From CAZCVI01 sp964502145 (GTDB lineage: Bacteria; Acidobacteriota; Aminicenantia; UBA2199), in contig CAZCVI010000027.1 in assembly GCA_964502145.1 (NCBI GenBank), positions 19,027 through 83,026 on the forward strand: a DNA stretch of 64,000 nucleotides, given 5' to 3'. This document shows, one piece after another, positions 35,121-43,486 of this stretch (its first letter is position 1; each line of letters begins with the position of its first letter). Made by a program: the position numbers and the translations under genes. The notes below the pieces were generated by a model. That model ran no database searches and was not told where the DNA came from. It was given only the letters and a program-made list of their open reading frames with translations.

Positions 35121-35624
35121 ATGGAAAAAGCAATCAAAATTATAGATGAAATGCAATCCAAAGGCATTGTGAAAAAATATGCCGTTGGCGGGGCTGTTGC
35201 CGCCATTTTTTACATTGAGCCAATCTTGACATATGATCTTGATATTTTTTTTGCTCTGGGTGAAGAGAGTTTTGATTTGCTGGCTCTTGTTCCCGTGTAT
35301 GATTATTTAAGAAGTAAGGGATATCAGCCGGAGAAGGAACATATCCTCATTGAAGGTGTGCCAGTCCAATTTCTTCCCATCTACAATAATTTAATTGAAG
35401 AAGCTGTTGATCAAGCCACCCTATTAAAATATCAGGAAACAATGGTCCCTGTTATGAGGCCAGAATACTTGATTGCAATTATGACGCAAACCTTTAGACC
35501 CAAGGATAAAGAGCGGATCATTAAATTTCTAAATGAAGGCAATTTTGACCTATCTTTTCTTGAAGAGATTCTTGAAAAACATGGTTTAAAAGCGAGGTTT
35601 GACATGTTTCGGAGTTTATTATGA
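35121..35624 (+). CDS. Nucleotidyltransferase-fold protein, possible toxin of a two-gene pair
   Basis: 167 residues from ATG 35121; an upstream TTG start adds an unlikely tail. KYAVGGAVAAIFYIEPILTY followed by DLDIFF matches the GG-x..-DxD core of minimal nucleotidyltransferases (AbiEii/MNT-like). VPVQFLPIYNNL supplies the usual third strand. The stop overlaps the next ATG (ATGA), and the partner is a 62-residue helical protein, as in two-gene toxin-antitoxin-type cassettes. Role inferred. Confidence 0.75.
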   Translation: MEKAIKIIDEMQSKGIVKKYAVGGAVAAIFYIEPILTYDLDIFFALGEESFDLLALVPVYDYLRSKGYQPEKEHILIEGVPVQFLPIYNNLIEEAVDQATLLKYQETMVPVMRPEYLIAIMTQTFRPKDKERIIKFLNEGNFDLSFLEEILEKHGLKARFDMFRSLL

Positions 35625-35809
35625 AATTCAGTGCTACCCGATTGGAGGAAGTAACGAAGATATTCGCGGCAAAGGAGCAGTTTCATAAAGAGCGGGCGAA
35701 TCTGCCGATCGAAGAGAAAATAAGAATCCTGGTGGAACTTCAGAAACTGGCTATCAAAATCCCCACGGTTTCCAAAGAGGACAGATTCAGAATGGTATGG
35801 GATATATAA
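35621..35809 (+). CDS. Small helical partner of the nucleotidyltransferase
   Basis: 62 residues, highly charged, predicted almost wholly helical: EQFHKERANLPIEEKIRILV, followed by ELQKLAIKI. Short proteins with the LPxEEKIxxLVxLQ pattern often follow nucleotidyltransferase-like genes. Translation is coupled through ATGA. It could be the antitoxin or a subunit. Confidence 0.65.
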   Translation: MKFSATRLEEVTKIFAAKEQFHKERANLPIEEKIRILVELQKLAIKIPTVSKEDRFRMVWDI

Positions 35810-35847
35810 AGATATATAGTTTCCCTATTTCCAGCCACCGGTCAGCT

Positions 35848-36120
35848 TCATGGCACGCGATATCTTTTTCTTGGCAAAACCCTTCCGCAATTTTTTGCAG
35901 TTCGTCGTGCTATTCCCGGGCCGATAGTTACCTTTCTTGAAGTCACGCCTGTGATTTTTTTATCTTTTTCATAGTCCACCGCTTGTTCCAGAGCTGTTAT
36001 TAAACCTTCGCCCACGGTCATCTCTTTATAATCCTTATATTTTTTTCTCATCGGTTTTCCTTTAAGTGCCCATCTGATTTTTCTTACGCCATCTGTATTT
36101 TGAATCATATTGCCTTTCAA
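35848..36120 (-). pseudogene. Remnant of a HigB/HigA-type toxin-antitoxin pair
   Basis: One 90-codon frame begins with IQNTDGVRKIRWALKGK, the start of a RelE/HigB-type toxin. It then jumps into MRKKYKDYKEMTVGEGLITA and LEQAVDYEKDKKIT, the start of the XRE-type antitoxin normally encoded as a second gene. The toxin body is missing and the antitoxin's helix-turn-helix is lost in a shifted, arginine-rich tail. Both components are therefore inactive. Confidence 0.65.
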
Positions 36121-36193
36121 ACTGGCAGATTGGGCACTATTTTTTCTTGCACTCCACTTACTTTTCTGATAAACTTAACGAATGGAGAAAATA

Positions 36194-37144
36194 ATGGATA
36201 ATCAAGACAATATGGAGAGCATCAAAGACCTGAATCTGGACCACTGTTTGCGTCCAGAGTTTACCCGTACCATCATCAATCAACTGGTCTCGCAACGAAC
36301 ACCTGTCAATCTAATCGGTGATACGGGAACCGGGAAAGCGCGGTTGATTGAAGATATTTGTAAATCCCATTTCCCTGATGTGGGAATGGTGTGTATTGAT
36401 TTAAAAGCGCATGTGAATTCCTATGCGGGGTTACTCCGGGAAATCCACGACCAACTGGGTTTGGATGTTGTCATGCCAGAACAATTGACCCGCTTGTTTG
36501 CAGTGCAAAACGAGAGAGTGGGGCAGCGTATTCTGTTCTGTCTGGATAATTACGACGCCTTGCTGGGCAATGTGAATAAGGATGACAAGTACAATGTCGA
36601 TTTTTTCAATGATTTGAATTATCTCAAGAACCGGGACAATGTGGTGTTGCTCTGTACTACTTCGCACCCACATAGTACGTTGCCTGTATATATTAAAGGC
36701 GAATCCTATAGTAACTCCTGGTTAATATTGGAACTCGTTTCTCTGCCACCCCTGACACGTAAGCAAGTATCGGTAGAATTGCAACGACGTATACACCCGG
36801 AACAAGCAAAAGAGTTAACCGCTACACCAGCAGACCGGGAACGATTGGAAAAAAGCATCTATGATCACCCCATGCCTTATGCCCGGCTCTGCTTTTTGGT
36901 GGGGAAATTGAACACCCAGACGGAAGAAGAGATAAAAAAGTCTTTCAAGAAACGTTTAAAGCGATGGCAAAAGGAGTTCAAGCGGTTGCACAAGAATCAT
37001 TGGAAAAAGAGCCTACATAATGCAAAAAATACCGCCAAAGCTGCAATCATTGCTTCAGGTTTGAATGTGCTTAAGCTCCCTTTTCTAAGTTTAGGAAATT
37101 TTCTAAGATCATTGATAGGTAAAAAGGATGAATCAACAAAATAA
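36194..37144 (+). CDS. STAND/AAA-like ATPase, first gene of the GLxx-repeat system
   Basis: 316 residues. The ATG at 36194 is preferred to 36182 because GGAG lies 6 nt before it. Walker A is GDTGTGKARLIED (about 42-54). Walker B-like RILFCLDNYDALL and sensor-like NVVLLCTTSHPHS follow, as in ORC/STAND-type NTPases. From about 255 the chain is strongly basic (KKSFKKRLKRWQKEFKRLHK) and then ends in a hydrophobic segment (AAIIASGLNVLKLPFLSLGN), so it may contact nucleic acid and membrane. It overlaps the next gene by 17 bp. Function unknown. Confidence 0.75.
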   Translation: MDNQDNMESIKDLNLDHCLRPEFTRTIINQLVSQRTPVNLIGDTGTGKARLIEDICKSHFPDVGMVCIDLKAHVNSYAGLLREIHDQLGLDVVMPEQLTRLFAVQNERVGQRILFCLDNYDALLGNVNKDDKYNVDFFNDLNYLKNRDNVVLLCTTSHPHSTLPVYIKGESYSNSWLILELVSLPPLTRKQVSVELQRRIHPEQAKELTATPADRERLEKSIYDHPMPYARLCFLVGKLNTQTEEEIKKSFKKRLKRWQKEFKRLHKNHWKKSLHNAKNTAKAAIIASGLNVLKLPFLSLGNFLRSLIGKKDESTK

Positions 37145-39407
37145 CTGTAAACCCAAGAACAGCTTTGAGACATTTAAATGGTCCATATTTGAACCCATTT
37201 TATTGAAAAGGTACTCTGCTTCATTAACTCGGCGAGAGAGTATGAGGGAATTTTTAAAAGCATATATCTGGGTGGTAGCAATTACTATAACCATATACTG
37301 CACCAGTAATTTTATCAAAGCCGTCTTTGATTTGCCTATTCTCTACAAAAATGCATTCGATCCGGAAATTGTAAACAATTGGCCTGTTAAAGCAGACTTT
37401 CTTTCAAAATTTCTGTTTATATCAAAAACATCAATCGGATGGTTAGCTAGCGGGTTAGCTTTAGGGTTAGCTTTCGGGTTAGCTTTAGGGTTAGCTAGGG
37501 GGTTAGCTAGCGGGTTAGCTTTCGGGTTAGCTAGCGGGTTAGCTTTCGGGTTAGCTAGCGGGTTAGCTAGGGGGTTAGCTAGCGGGTTAGCTTTCGGGTT
37601 AGCTAGCGGGTTAGCTTTAGGGTTAGCTTTCGGGTTAGCTAGCGGGTTAGCTTTAGGGTTAGCTAACGGGTTAGGTTTAGGGTTAGGTTTAGGGTTAGCT
37701 AACGGGTTAGCTTTAGGGTTAGTTTTCGGGTTAGCTTTAGGGTTATCTACCGGGTTGGCGATGACACTGGGTTGGCTTTTGGGAAATTTACGTATTTTCC
37801 CTTTTTATATTTATTATCTTTTTACCGGGATGTATAGAAATCATTTGAACCGCAACCCTTATTGGCAAGATAGCCTGATATGGTTGCCTATCCTTGGCCT
37901 AAAATCAAAATTACTCAGGCGAACCTCTGAGAATCCCGAAGAAGCTGCCCGCTTTATCGATTTTCTTATTGAATACCGCCCCCTGCAAAAGAATCTGGCC
38001 ATGTTTCTCACCCATACCGCTATCGCCGGCAAATGGCGACTCCATCCTTTGGATGCTGATATATTAAAAGAACTTCCTTTAATCAGTAAAGATAAACCCA
38101 AATTCAAACCTTCCGATCAATGGTTTCAAACAATCACCACCCTGCGGGAGGAATTGCTTGCTTCCCAACAACAAAACAGTATCGGACTTAAAATGGAATA
38201 CTTCGAACGTTTCCAAGTCGGTTTAGAACAATTTCGGGAAATAACCCTCAAACAAGAATCCTCTCGTTGGAACCATTATTACCTGGACACCCTTACCCAA
38301 TGGCAACAATGTGCTCAAGAAGAGCATCAACGCCTCCAACAGATTGCCCAAACCACCGAACCCATCACCCGTAACTACTACCGCGCCGGTCCTTCATTGG
38401 ACCCACAATTTGATCAGCCGATTTTTATGGAACGCCACGACCTCAAAGAGTCCCTCCAACAGAAAATCCTCGCTTCCCCCCAAATGCCCCTCTTTTTGAT
38501 TCACGGCCAGCGGCGCGTAGGTAAAACCACGCTACTTAAATTCTTGCCTCACATCCTTGGCCCCCGCTTCAAAGTTGTTGTCCTTGATTTACTAGACTTG
38601 GACAACGTTCATCAATGGTTTACCGATCTTCAGAAAACATTCCACGAAACCCTCCAACTTCCCATCCCCTTGCCTCTTCCTGACATCAACTCAAACTGGT
38701 CGCAAACATGGAAAATTCTACAATCGCAATTAGAAACAGCCGCCGCCCAAAAAGATTATAAAATCATTCTCGCCTTTGACGAATACGAGAAATTACACCG
38801 CCGATTGCAAACCTCACCCGCCGAAGCTGCTGATCTCCTTGATGCCATGCGTAGTTTTTCACAACATCAAAACAAAATCGTGTTCCTCTTTGTTGGTGCC
38901 ACATTTTTTTCCGAGCTAGACCAGCCCCGGTGGAGTGATTATTTCGTGCAAGCCGTGCTCTTGGAAGTCGATTATCTCACCGCCCCACAAACCCGTCGCC
39001 TGATTGAGGTCGCCGGTTTGGATTATCCCGATGACGTCATTCAACAAATCTATTATTTAACCCAAGGTCATCCTACCCTCGTGCAACGCATCTGCCACGA
39101 GATCGTCGACATCGCCAACACCTCCCACCGCAGCCAAATGACTGCCGCAGACCTAAATCAAGTATTGGAATCCCACGTATATCGCCCCCAAAATGGAGTG
39201 ACCGATGTGTTTTGGCGGCAATTCTGCGAAAATCCCGCTCTCAAACAAGCCGTGCGTGAGATAATTGCCGGAACCGTGCCCACCGATAAAAAAGCCCTCT
39301 TCTCCCTGCGCGAACATGGCTTCATCCTGCCTGAAAAAGAATTCTATCGCTTGCGTGTACCCATTTTCCACACCTGGATTGAACAATTCGGCGATTTCAT
39401 TACCTAG
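37128..39407 (+). CDS. Membrane STAND-type ATPase with (Gly-Leu-x-x)26 repeat
   Basis: 759 residues. N-terminal cytosolic segment, one membrane helix (about 45-65), a loop, then residues 109-212 made of 26 uninterrupted Gly-Leu-x-x tetrads, mostly GLAS, GLAF, GLAL, GLAR and GLAN. This is long enough for four or five glycine-zipper-like membrane passes. A further hydrophobic FPFYIYYLFTGMY follows. A linker (235-440) leads to an ATPase with Walker A HGQRRVGKTTLL (Gly460-Thr468), Walker B ILAFDEYEKL (Asp551-Glu552) and VFLFVGATFF. The C-terminus is a likely winged helix. Similar low-complexity Gly-Leu repeats occur in some membrane NACHT/STAND proteins, which supports a sensor-plus-membrane-effector model; this is inference. 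Confidence 0.8.
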   Translation: MNQQNNCKPKNSFETFKWSIFEPILLKRYSASLTRRESMREFLKAYIWVVAITITIYCTSNFIKAVFDLPILYKNAFDPEIVNNWPVKADFLSKFLFISKTSIGWLASGLALGLAFGLALGLARGLASGLAFGLASGLAFGLASGLARGLASGLAFGLASGLALGLAFGLASGLALGLANGLGLGLGLGLANGLALGLVFGLALGLSTGLAMTLGWLLGNLRIFPFYIYYLFTGMYRNHLNRNPYWQDSLIWLPILGLKSKLLRRTSENPEEAARFIDFLIEYRPLQKNLAMFLTHTAIAGKWRLHPLDADILKELPLISKDKPKFKPSDQWFQTITTLREELLASQQQNSIGLKMEYFERFQVGLEQFREITLKQESSRWNHYYLDTLTQWQQCAQEEHQRLQQIAQTTEPITRNYYRAGPSLDPQFDQPIFMERHDLKESLQQKILASPQMPLFLIHGQRRVGKTTLLKFLPHILGPRFKVVVLDLLDLDNVHQWFTDLQKTFHETLQLPIPLPLPDINSNWSQTWKILQSQLETAAAQKDYKIILAFDEYEKLHRRLQTSPAEAADLLDAMRSFSQHQNKIVFLFVGATFFSELDQPRWSDYFVQAVLLEVDYLTAPQTRRLIEVAGLDYPDDVIQQIYYLTQGHPTLVQRICHEIVDIANTSHRSQMTAADLNQVLESHVYRPQNGVTDVFWRQFCENPALKQAVREIIAGTVPTDKKALFSLREHGFILPEKEFYRLRVPIFHTWIEQFGDFIT
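37452..37763 (+). repeat. 12-bp coding tandem repeat, GGGTTAGCTnnn x 26
   Basis: 26 units of 12 bp, most beginning GGGTTAGCT, with only the fourth codon (AGC, TTC, TTA, AGG, AAC) varying freely. The Gly-Leu-Ala codons are almost always GGG TTA GCT, although the rest of the gene uses mixed codons, so the array has expanded at DNA level. Any gain or loss of a unit keeps the frame. Confidence 0.95.
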
Positions 39408-39494
39408 AAAAAATGTAACTGTTCAAGGCATAGGCTATAGGGCTATATTCTGAATAGAGTGGGTAATTCCTTCGTGGCTTTAGATAGTATTTTT

Positions 39495-39535
39495 AAGTTG
39501 GCGGTGAATTCAGGACGAGAATCAGAGATTCTCAT
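39495..39535. repeat. Solitary element end plus small hairpin
   Basis: AAGTTGGCGGTGAATTCA (39495-39512) matches the right terminal repeat of the 9-bp-unit elements, and GAGAATC/GATTCTC (39519-39535) forms a 7-bp hairpin next to it. No second end or array is seen between the GLxx gene and the convergent ATPase. Confidence 0.5.
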
Positions 39536-39658
39536 GTTGGCGTTTATGCAAGGGTGAACACTTGAACAACGCCTCGAAAAAATTTATCTCGTCTTTCCCT
39601 TCCACTGCCAGTAATTTTGTTTTGGTAATTGGATTGGGTTTGGGTTGTTTTATCATTA

Positions 39659-40729
39659 TCAGCGAACCTCCCAATAACTCTCAATGGCTGCTTTAAGCAT
39701 CTCGTGATTAAAATCCACCAATTTTATCGTGTCCAATTCTTTCTCCATGCGAAAGAGCCTGAGTAAATCATCTTTATCCTTTAGTTTTTCATAGGCTGCA
39801 CTGTATGCCTGGACATTTTCATAGGAGTGGGTCGTGGCAAAAACCTGGACATCAAACGTGATGGCTGCTTCAAATATAGCCTCCCACAGTATTTCCTGCG
39901 TCAAGTAGTGAAACCCATTTTCTATTTCATCAATTAATACCACACCACCCGACGCATTATATATTGCTAAGATAGTGGATAAAAGGTTTTTTAATCCTTC
40001 ACCTGCCACATTTAAAGGCAGTCGTTTGGGGAACCCCATGTCGCAATATAATATATTGTCCGCGCCAATAGATAAATCCGCTAATTGTGGCTCTACCTTT
40101 TGCAGTATTTTTAAAATACTTTTTTCCTGTTTCCTGATTTGTACTTCATTAAAACGTCTGGCTTCATCGGGATTGATTGTTCTGGGCGTCAGAAAAATTC
40201 CCGGGAAAGAACTTGGAAAACTCTTGGGACTATTTTTTCCCGTGTTTTCGCCTGTCACTCTAATCTCCGATAAAAAAGTCTGCGGTTTTTTTTTCTCTGA
40301 CCCCTGGATTTTTAATTCCATGGACAGTCCATTGGTCCTATTGGCGCGTGAAACTTGGCTATCCTCTATTGAAAAAAGGGGAACATGGGGGTCAACTTTC
40401 GAAAAGGATTCCTCTTTTAATGGTTTGATGGTTAACCACCGTTCTTCTTTTAATTGTGGGATATCTCCATATAGTCGGATGGGGGAGTGGGTTTCCATTT
40501 TGTTGAAAAGAAGTTCCCACGAGTACTCGCCGGATAAATGATAGCCTCGAAAAAAATTGATACGGACAGGTAAATCCACATTGGTGGGACCAGTCAATAA
40601 AAAGATACTTTCCAAAAGGCTCGTTTTTCCGCAGTTGTTTTTCCCCACAAAGAGATTGAACTGCTGTGGGTCGTTTAGCTCCAGGTTGGCCATGCCCCTG
40701 AAATTTTCAATCTTAATTTTCTTATACAT
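39659..40729 (-). CDS. OLD/RecF-like AAA_15/21 family ATPase
   Basis: 356 residues. It starts KIENFRGMANLELNDPQQFN with Walker A VGKNNCGKTSLLESIFLL. The C-terminal part holds the ABC-type signature region (LPLNVAGEGLKNLLSTILAI), Walker B GVVLIDEIENGFHYL and the H-loop VFATTHSYENVQ. No TOPRIM domain is appended, unlike full OLD nucleases. It stands alone and converges on the GLxx-repeat gene. GGAGGAT precedes the ATG. Such lone ATPases are frequent in defence islands, often with a missing partner. Confidence 0.82.
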   Translation of the reverse strand: MYKKIKIENFRGMANLELNDPQQFNLFVGKNNCGKTSLLESIFLLTGPTNVDLPVRINFFRGYHLSGEYSWELLFNKMETHSPIRLYGDIPQLKEERWLTIKPLKEESFSKVDPHVPLFSIEDSQVSRANRTNGLSMELKIQGSEKKKPQTFLSEIRVTGENTGKNSPKSFPSSFPGIFLTPRTINPDEARRFNEVQIRKQEKSILKILQKVEPQLADLSIGADNILYCDMGFPKRLPLNVAGEGLKNLLSTILAIYNASGGVVLIDEIENGFHYLTQEILWEAIFEAAITFDVQVFATTHSYENVQAYSAAYEKLKDKDDLLRLFRMEKELDTIKLVDFNHEMLKAAIESYWEVR

Positions 40730-40907
40730 TCTATCTTATCCTCCAGTAGAAAGCATATGAACCTCTAAGTTTCTATTATAATACATTTTTGAGAAAAACA
40801 GAAACCTTTCACCGATAAAAAATTTTAACTGCTCTGACGATTTTGTAAGGGGCGGGACTCCGGTAGTTTTAAAAGAAGAGGGGCAAATCTTTTTTCGTGC
40901 GCCACAC

Positions 40908-42125
40908 TTATTTTCCTATCACAGAGGTTTTCAGTGCTTGCCAGTTGGTTATTTTGCACCGTTTGACGAAAATCTCATCCTCATCACTGATGGTGTCGAT
41001 GTAATAGAGGTAACCGTTTCTGATTAAATTTGGACTGACTGGGAGTTGAGCTTGATAGATGAAGCGACCTTCTTGATCATAGACATCAAACAGATGGGGT
41101 TCTTTTTTATTTTTTTCCCCTTCTTGTACAGGTCTCACTCTTTGGACAAAAATACGCCCGATATCATCTACCAGAATTTTTTGGAAGAAAGGGCGTTGTT
41201 TTGGAAATTGGAGGGTCTCTTCAAAAACTTGTTTGGGCCATTCTTTGCATCTTGGAGCAAGATCGTCGTGTATTATTTGTCTCTCTTTACTGGATATGTC
41301 AACGGCTTTTTCTGCATTTTCGATTATTTTCAGAATGTGGCCATTTTCATCGACCACTTTTAGCTTGTAATCGTTGGAGAATCCAAAAACGCATTTATTG
41401 GCCAAGGAGCGGGCAAACCAAAACGCGGGCTGATAATCGTGAGGAACATTATAGAACATAAATCCTTGGCCCAGTTTTCGTTTTACTATTTTATCCAAAG
41501 GATATCGCCCTAGCTCTTTTTCAGTTTTTAATGCAGAAGTAGAATATGCAGCCACGAGCTCCTTGACTGAGACATCTTTGTTAAAGGTGTAGAAGGAAAT
41601 GATATACTGATTTTTTTCATTGATGAAAAAGTCAAAACAAGAATGATTCAGTTTGAATTGTCGTAAGGGTTTTCCTGTGCGATCAAAAATTTGGATAATT
41701 CTTGGATCCAGAACATTGATATTTCCGTTTTTACTGATAAACATATCGCGAACATCTTCAAATTCTGCAGGTCCAGCCCCTTTTGAGCCAAATTGGAAGC
41801 GAAATTTACCATTTTTTCCGAATGAGGTAACGAGCAATCGTTGCGAATCAAGTATATAGATATTGTCTTCTTTATCGAGGTCGACCGCGATAATGTCGCC
41901 AAACACATCATCTTCATCTCGCCCATATTTCAAGACCAAATCCTCTTTTGTTTCCAAAACAATACGTCCAAAGAGGGGTTTGTCTGTATTTTTTACCAAG
42001 GTTATCCCATTTTTGGTTTCCACGCTTCCTTTCCATTGATTGAAGGTGTCCTTGCCAGAAGTAATCGCGGCAGGGAAAATCACAAGCAATAGCAATGTAA
42101 GGATAAATGCGTATTTCATTTTCAT
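40908..42125 (-). CDS. Secreted 6-bladed beta-propeller (NHL-like) protein
   Basis: 405 residues with a signal peptide (MKMKYAFILTLLLLVIFPAA, cleavage near residue 22). The mature part has propeller-like repeats such as DIIAVDLDKEDNIYILDSQR, LVTSFGKNGKFRFQFGSKGA and GPAEFEDVRDMFISKNGNIN. These are the blade motifs of 6-bladed NHL-type proteins that many Bacteroidetes and Acidobacteria-like genomes encode in numbers. Probably periplasmic; ligand unknown. GGAGA precedes the ATG. Monocistronic. Confidence 0.8.
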   Translation of the reverse strand: MKMKYAFILTLLLLVIFPAAITSGKDTFNQWKGSVETKNGITLVKNTDKPLFGRIVLETKEDLVLKYGRDEDDVFGDIIAVDLDKEDNIYILDSQRLLVTSFGKNGKFRFQFGSKGAGPAEFEDVRDMFISKNGNINVLDPRIIQIFDRTGKPLRQFKLNHSCFDFFINEKNQYIISFYTFNKDVSVKELVAAYSTSALKTEKELGRYPLDKIVKRKLGQGFMFYNVPHDYQPAFWFARSLANKCVFGFSNDYKLKVVDENGHILKIIENAEKAVDISSKERQIIHDDLAPRCKEWPKQVFEETLQFPKQRPFFQKILVDDIGRIFVQRVRPVQEGEKNKKEPHLFDVYDQEGRFIYQAQLPVSPNLIRNGYLYYIDTISDEDEIFVKRCKITNWQALKTSVIGK

Positions 42126-42629
42126 TATCGTGTCTCCTAAATTAATGTCAATTCAATAATTCTCATTTTGCACAATATTGGGGCCATCAAATTCTTCACT
42201 TCTTGTTTTTGGACCATTTCTCAGACCTCTGATGATTTTCCATTATTTATAACATATGACCTATTTTAACACGACATCTTGTGCTTGTCAATGATATGAA
42301 TGTGAATTATTTTTTCTTACACTACACCTCAAACGGAACCTCATTTGAGTTATATGCCTTTTAATGTTAAGGGTGAGGTAATCAACCGAGGTCGACTGAC
42401 TCTGGCTTCCTCACATTCATCTTAAACTGGAACAGAAAAACCTCGTCAGCGTTTTTTTTCTCTTCCCTCCTTCGCCGCCAAATAAAAAAAAATATTTTTT
42501 TTTTCCGCTTGACTTTTTAAACTCAATTCGGTAACATATAATCATCAGAATTCAGAACCAAAAACTACTTGTTGATATTTGACAGCTCAAACGCAAACTT
42601 GAACCAGTTATTCTGCAATAATCCCACCG

Positions 42630-42839
42630 AACCGGGATAAACAACAAGATAACTGGGAAAAACAACAAGATGACCGGGAAAAACAACAAAAAGACGGCGA
42701 TAAACGACAACAGAACGGCGATAAACGACAACAAAACCGGGGAAAACAACAAAAGGACAACGAAAAACAACAAGAAAACGGCGGAAAAAGACAAGGGGAC
42801 TGCGGAAAAAGACAACAGGACCACGAAAAAAGACAACTG
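42630..42839 (+). repeat. 21-bp minisatellite, 10 copies
   Basis: Ten contiguous units of 21 bp starting AACCGGGATAAACAACAAGA, each diverged by a few bases but with no indels. All three plus frames and the minus frame stay open because 21 is a multiple of three. One plus frame gives a heptad N/D-x-x-K-Q-Q-x, which looks coiled-coil-like, but it has no start codon. It is best seen as non-coding until transcripts are known. Confidence 0.85.
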
Positions 42840-43224
42840 AACCAGAAATATCTCTTGTTTTACTACTGCATTGACACGTTTCGCCCTTACAACACTCACT
42901 TCACTTGTGACAAGAGACAAATTCGAAGTGTTATTGCTAATATTCCAGTATTTTAGCTTCTTGCTTCACTACAATGAACCAATTCCCACCTGCTGGCATT
43001 AATATCACTATAACATTGACACATTGTCCGGTCGTTTTTAAAGGGAATGGTTGTTCCAGTCCTTGGATTCGCCCGTATATTAAAAAAAAACCCATGCCAG
43101 TACCAAGATATCATCCAAACGAAGGCTTTTTTCCTTTTCCGCGACTATTTTTTCTTCTTTTTCTACTTCGTGCGCCACGTTTCCTTCATCGTTTAATCGC
43201 TCTGAAGATAAAACCCACACCGCC

Positions 43225-43379
43225 TGGATTCACTGGCAACTTAATGGGAAGAATGGGAATTATGGGAAGAATGGGAATTATGGGATAAACAAAAAAATCC
43301 CATTCCTCCCATTATTCCCATAATTCCCATTCCTCCCACTTGATTTTAAGGCACCCTCAAAGAACTGGCGGTGGATTCA
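43225..43379. mobile_element. MITE-like palindromic element, GGGAAnnAT units
   Basis: Ends GGATTCACTGGCAACTTAA (43225-43243) and GGCGGTGGATTCA (43367-43379) face each other. The left arm 43245-43285 (GGGAAGAAT, GGGAATTAT, repeated) pairs with the right arm 43297-43338. Same architecture as the TGGAC-type elements but with a different 9-bp unit, and no terminator hairpin. Confidence 0.65.
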
Positions 43380-43394
43380 ACACCGCCGAAAGAA

Positions 43395-43423
43395 TTGACA
43401 AAATATTTGAAATACTTTAAAAT
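43395..43423 (+). promoter_or_regulatory. Sigma-70 promoter of glyA
   Basis: TTGACA (43395-43400), 17 bp, TAAAAT (43418-43423), about 63 bp before the ATG. Confidence 0.75.
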
Positions 43424-43486
43424 CAACTATTAACCGGAAAATTTATCAATTCCGGCGTTATACTATAAATTATAAGGAGATATATC

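Larger units (their letters stand above)
42126..43394. other. Long non-coding region with two repeat arrays
   Basis: No protein gene is convincing over this stretch of nearly 1.3 kb. It contains a possible promoter (TTGACT 42509-42514, 17 bp, TAACAT), a 21-bp minisatellite (42630-42839), and the 9-bp-unit palindromic element (43225-43379). The minus-strand 122-codon frame across the minisatellite and the plus-strand 104-codon frame before the palindrome are low-complexity products of the repeats. Confidence 0.6.

Noticed and set aside
37452..37763. Telomere-like TTAGGG/GGGTTA repeats
   Set aside because: The period is 12 bp, not 6; the stretch is in frame inside a long ORF, and the units encode Gly-Leu-Ala-x.
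42630..42839. CRISPR array
   Set aside because: Units are contiguous 21-bp repeats without unique spacers, and no cas genes are nearby.
42552..42920. 122-aa hydrophobic minus-strand protein
   Set aside because: The frame is made of the minisatellite's reverse complement; no ribosome site or non-repeat domain.
42974..43288. 104-aa plus-strand ORF before glyA
   Set aside because: It ends in the GGGAAnnAT array and has low-complexity composition.
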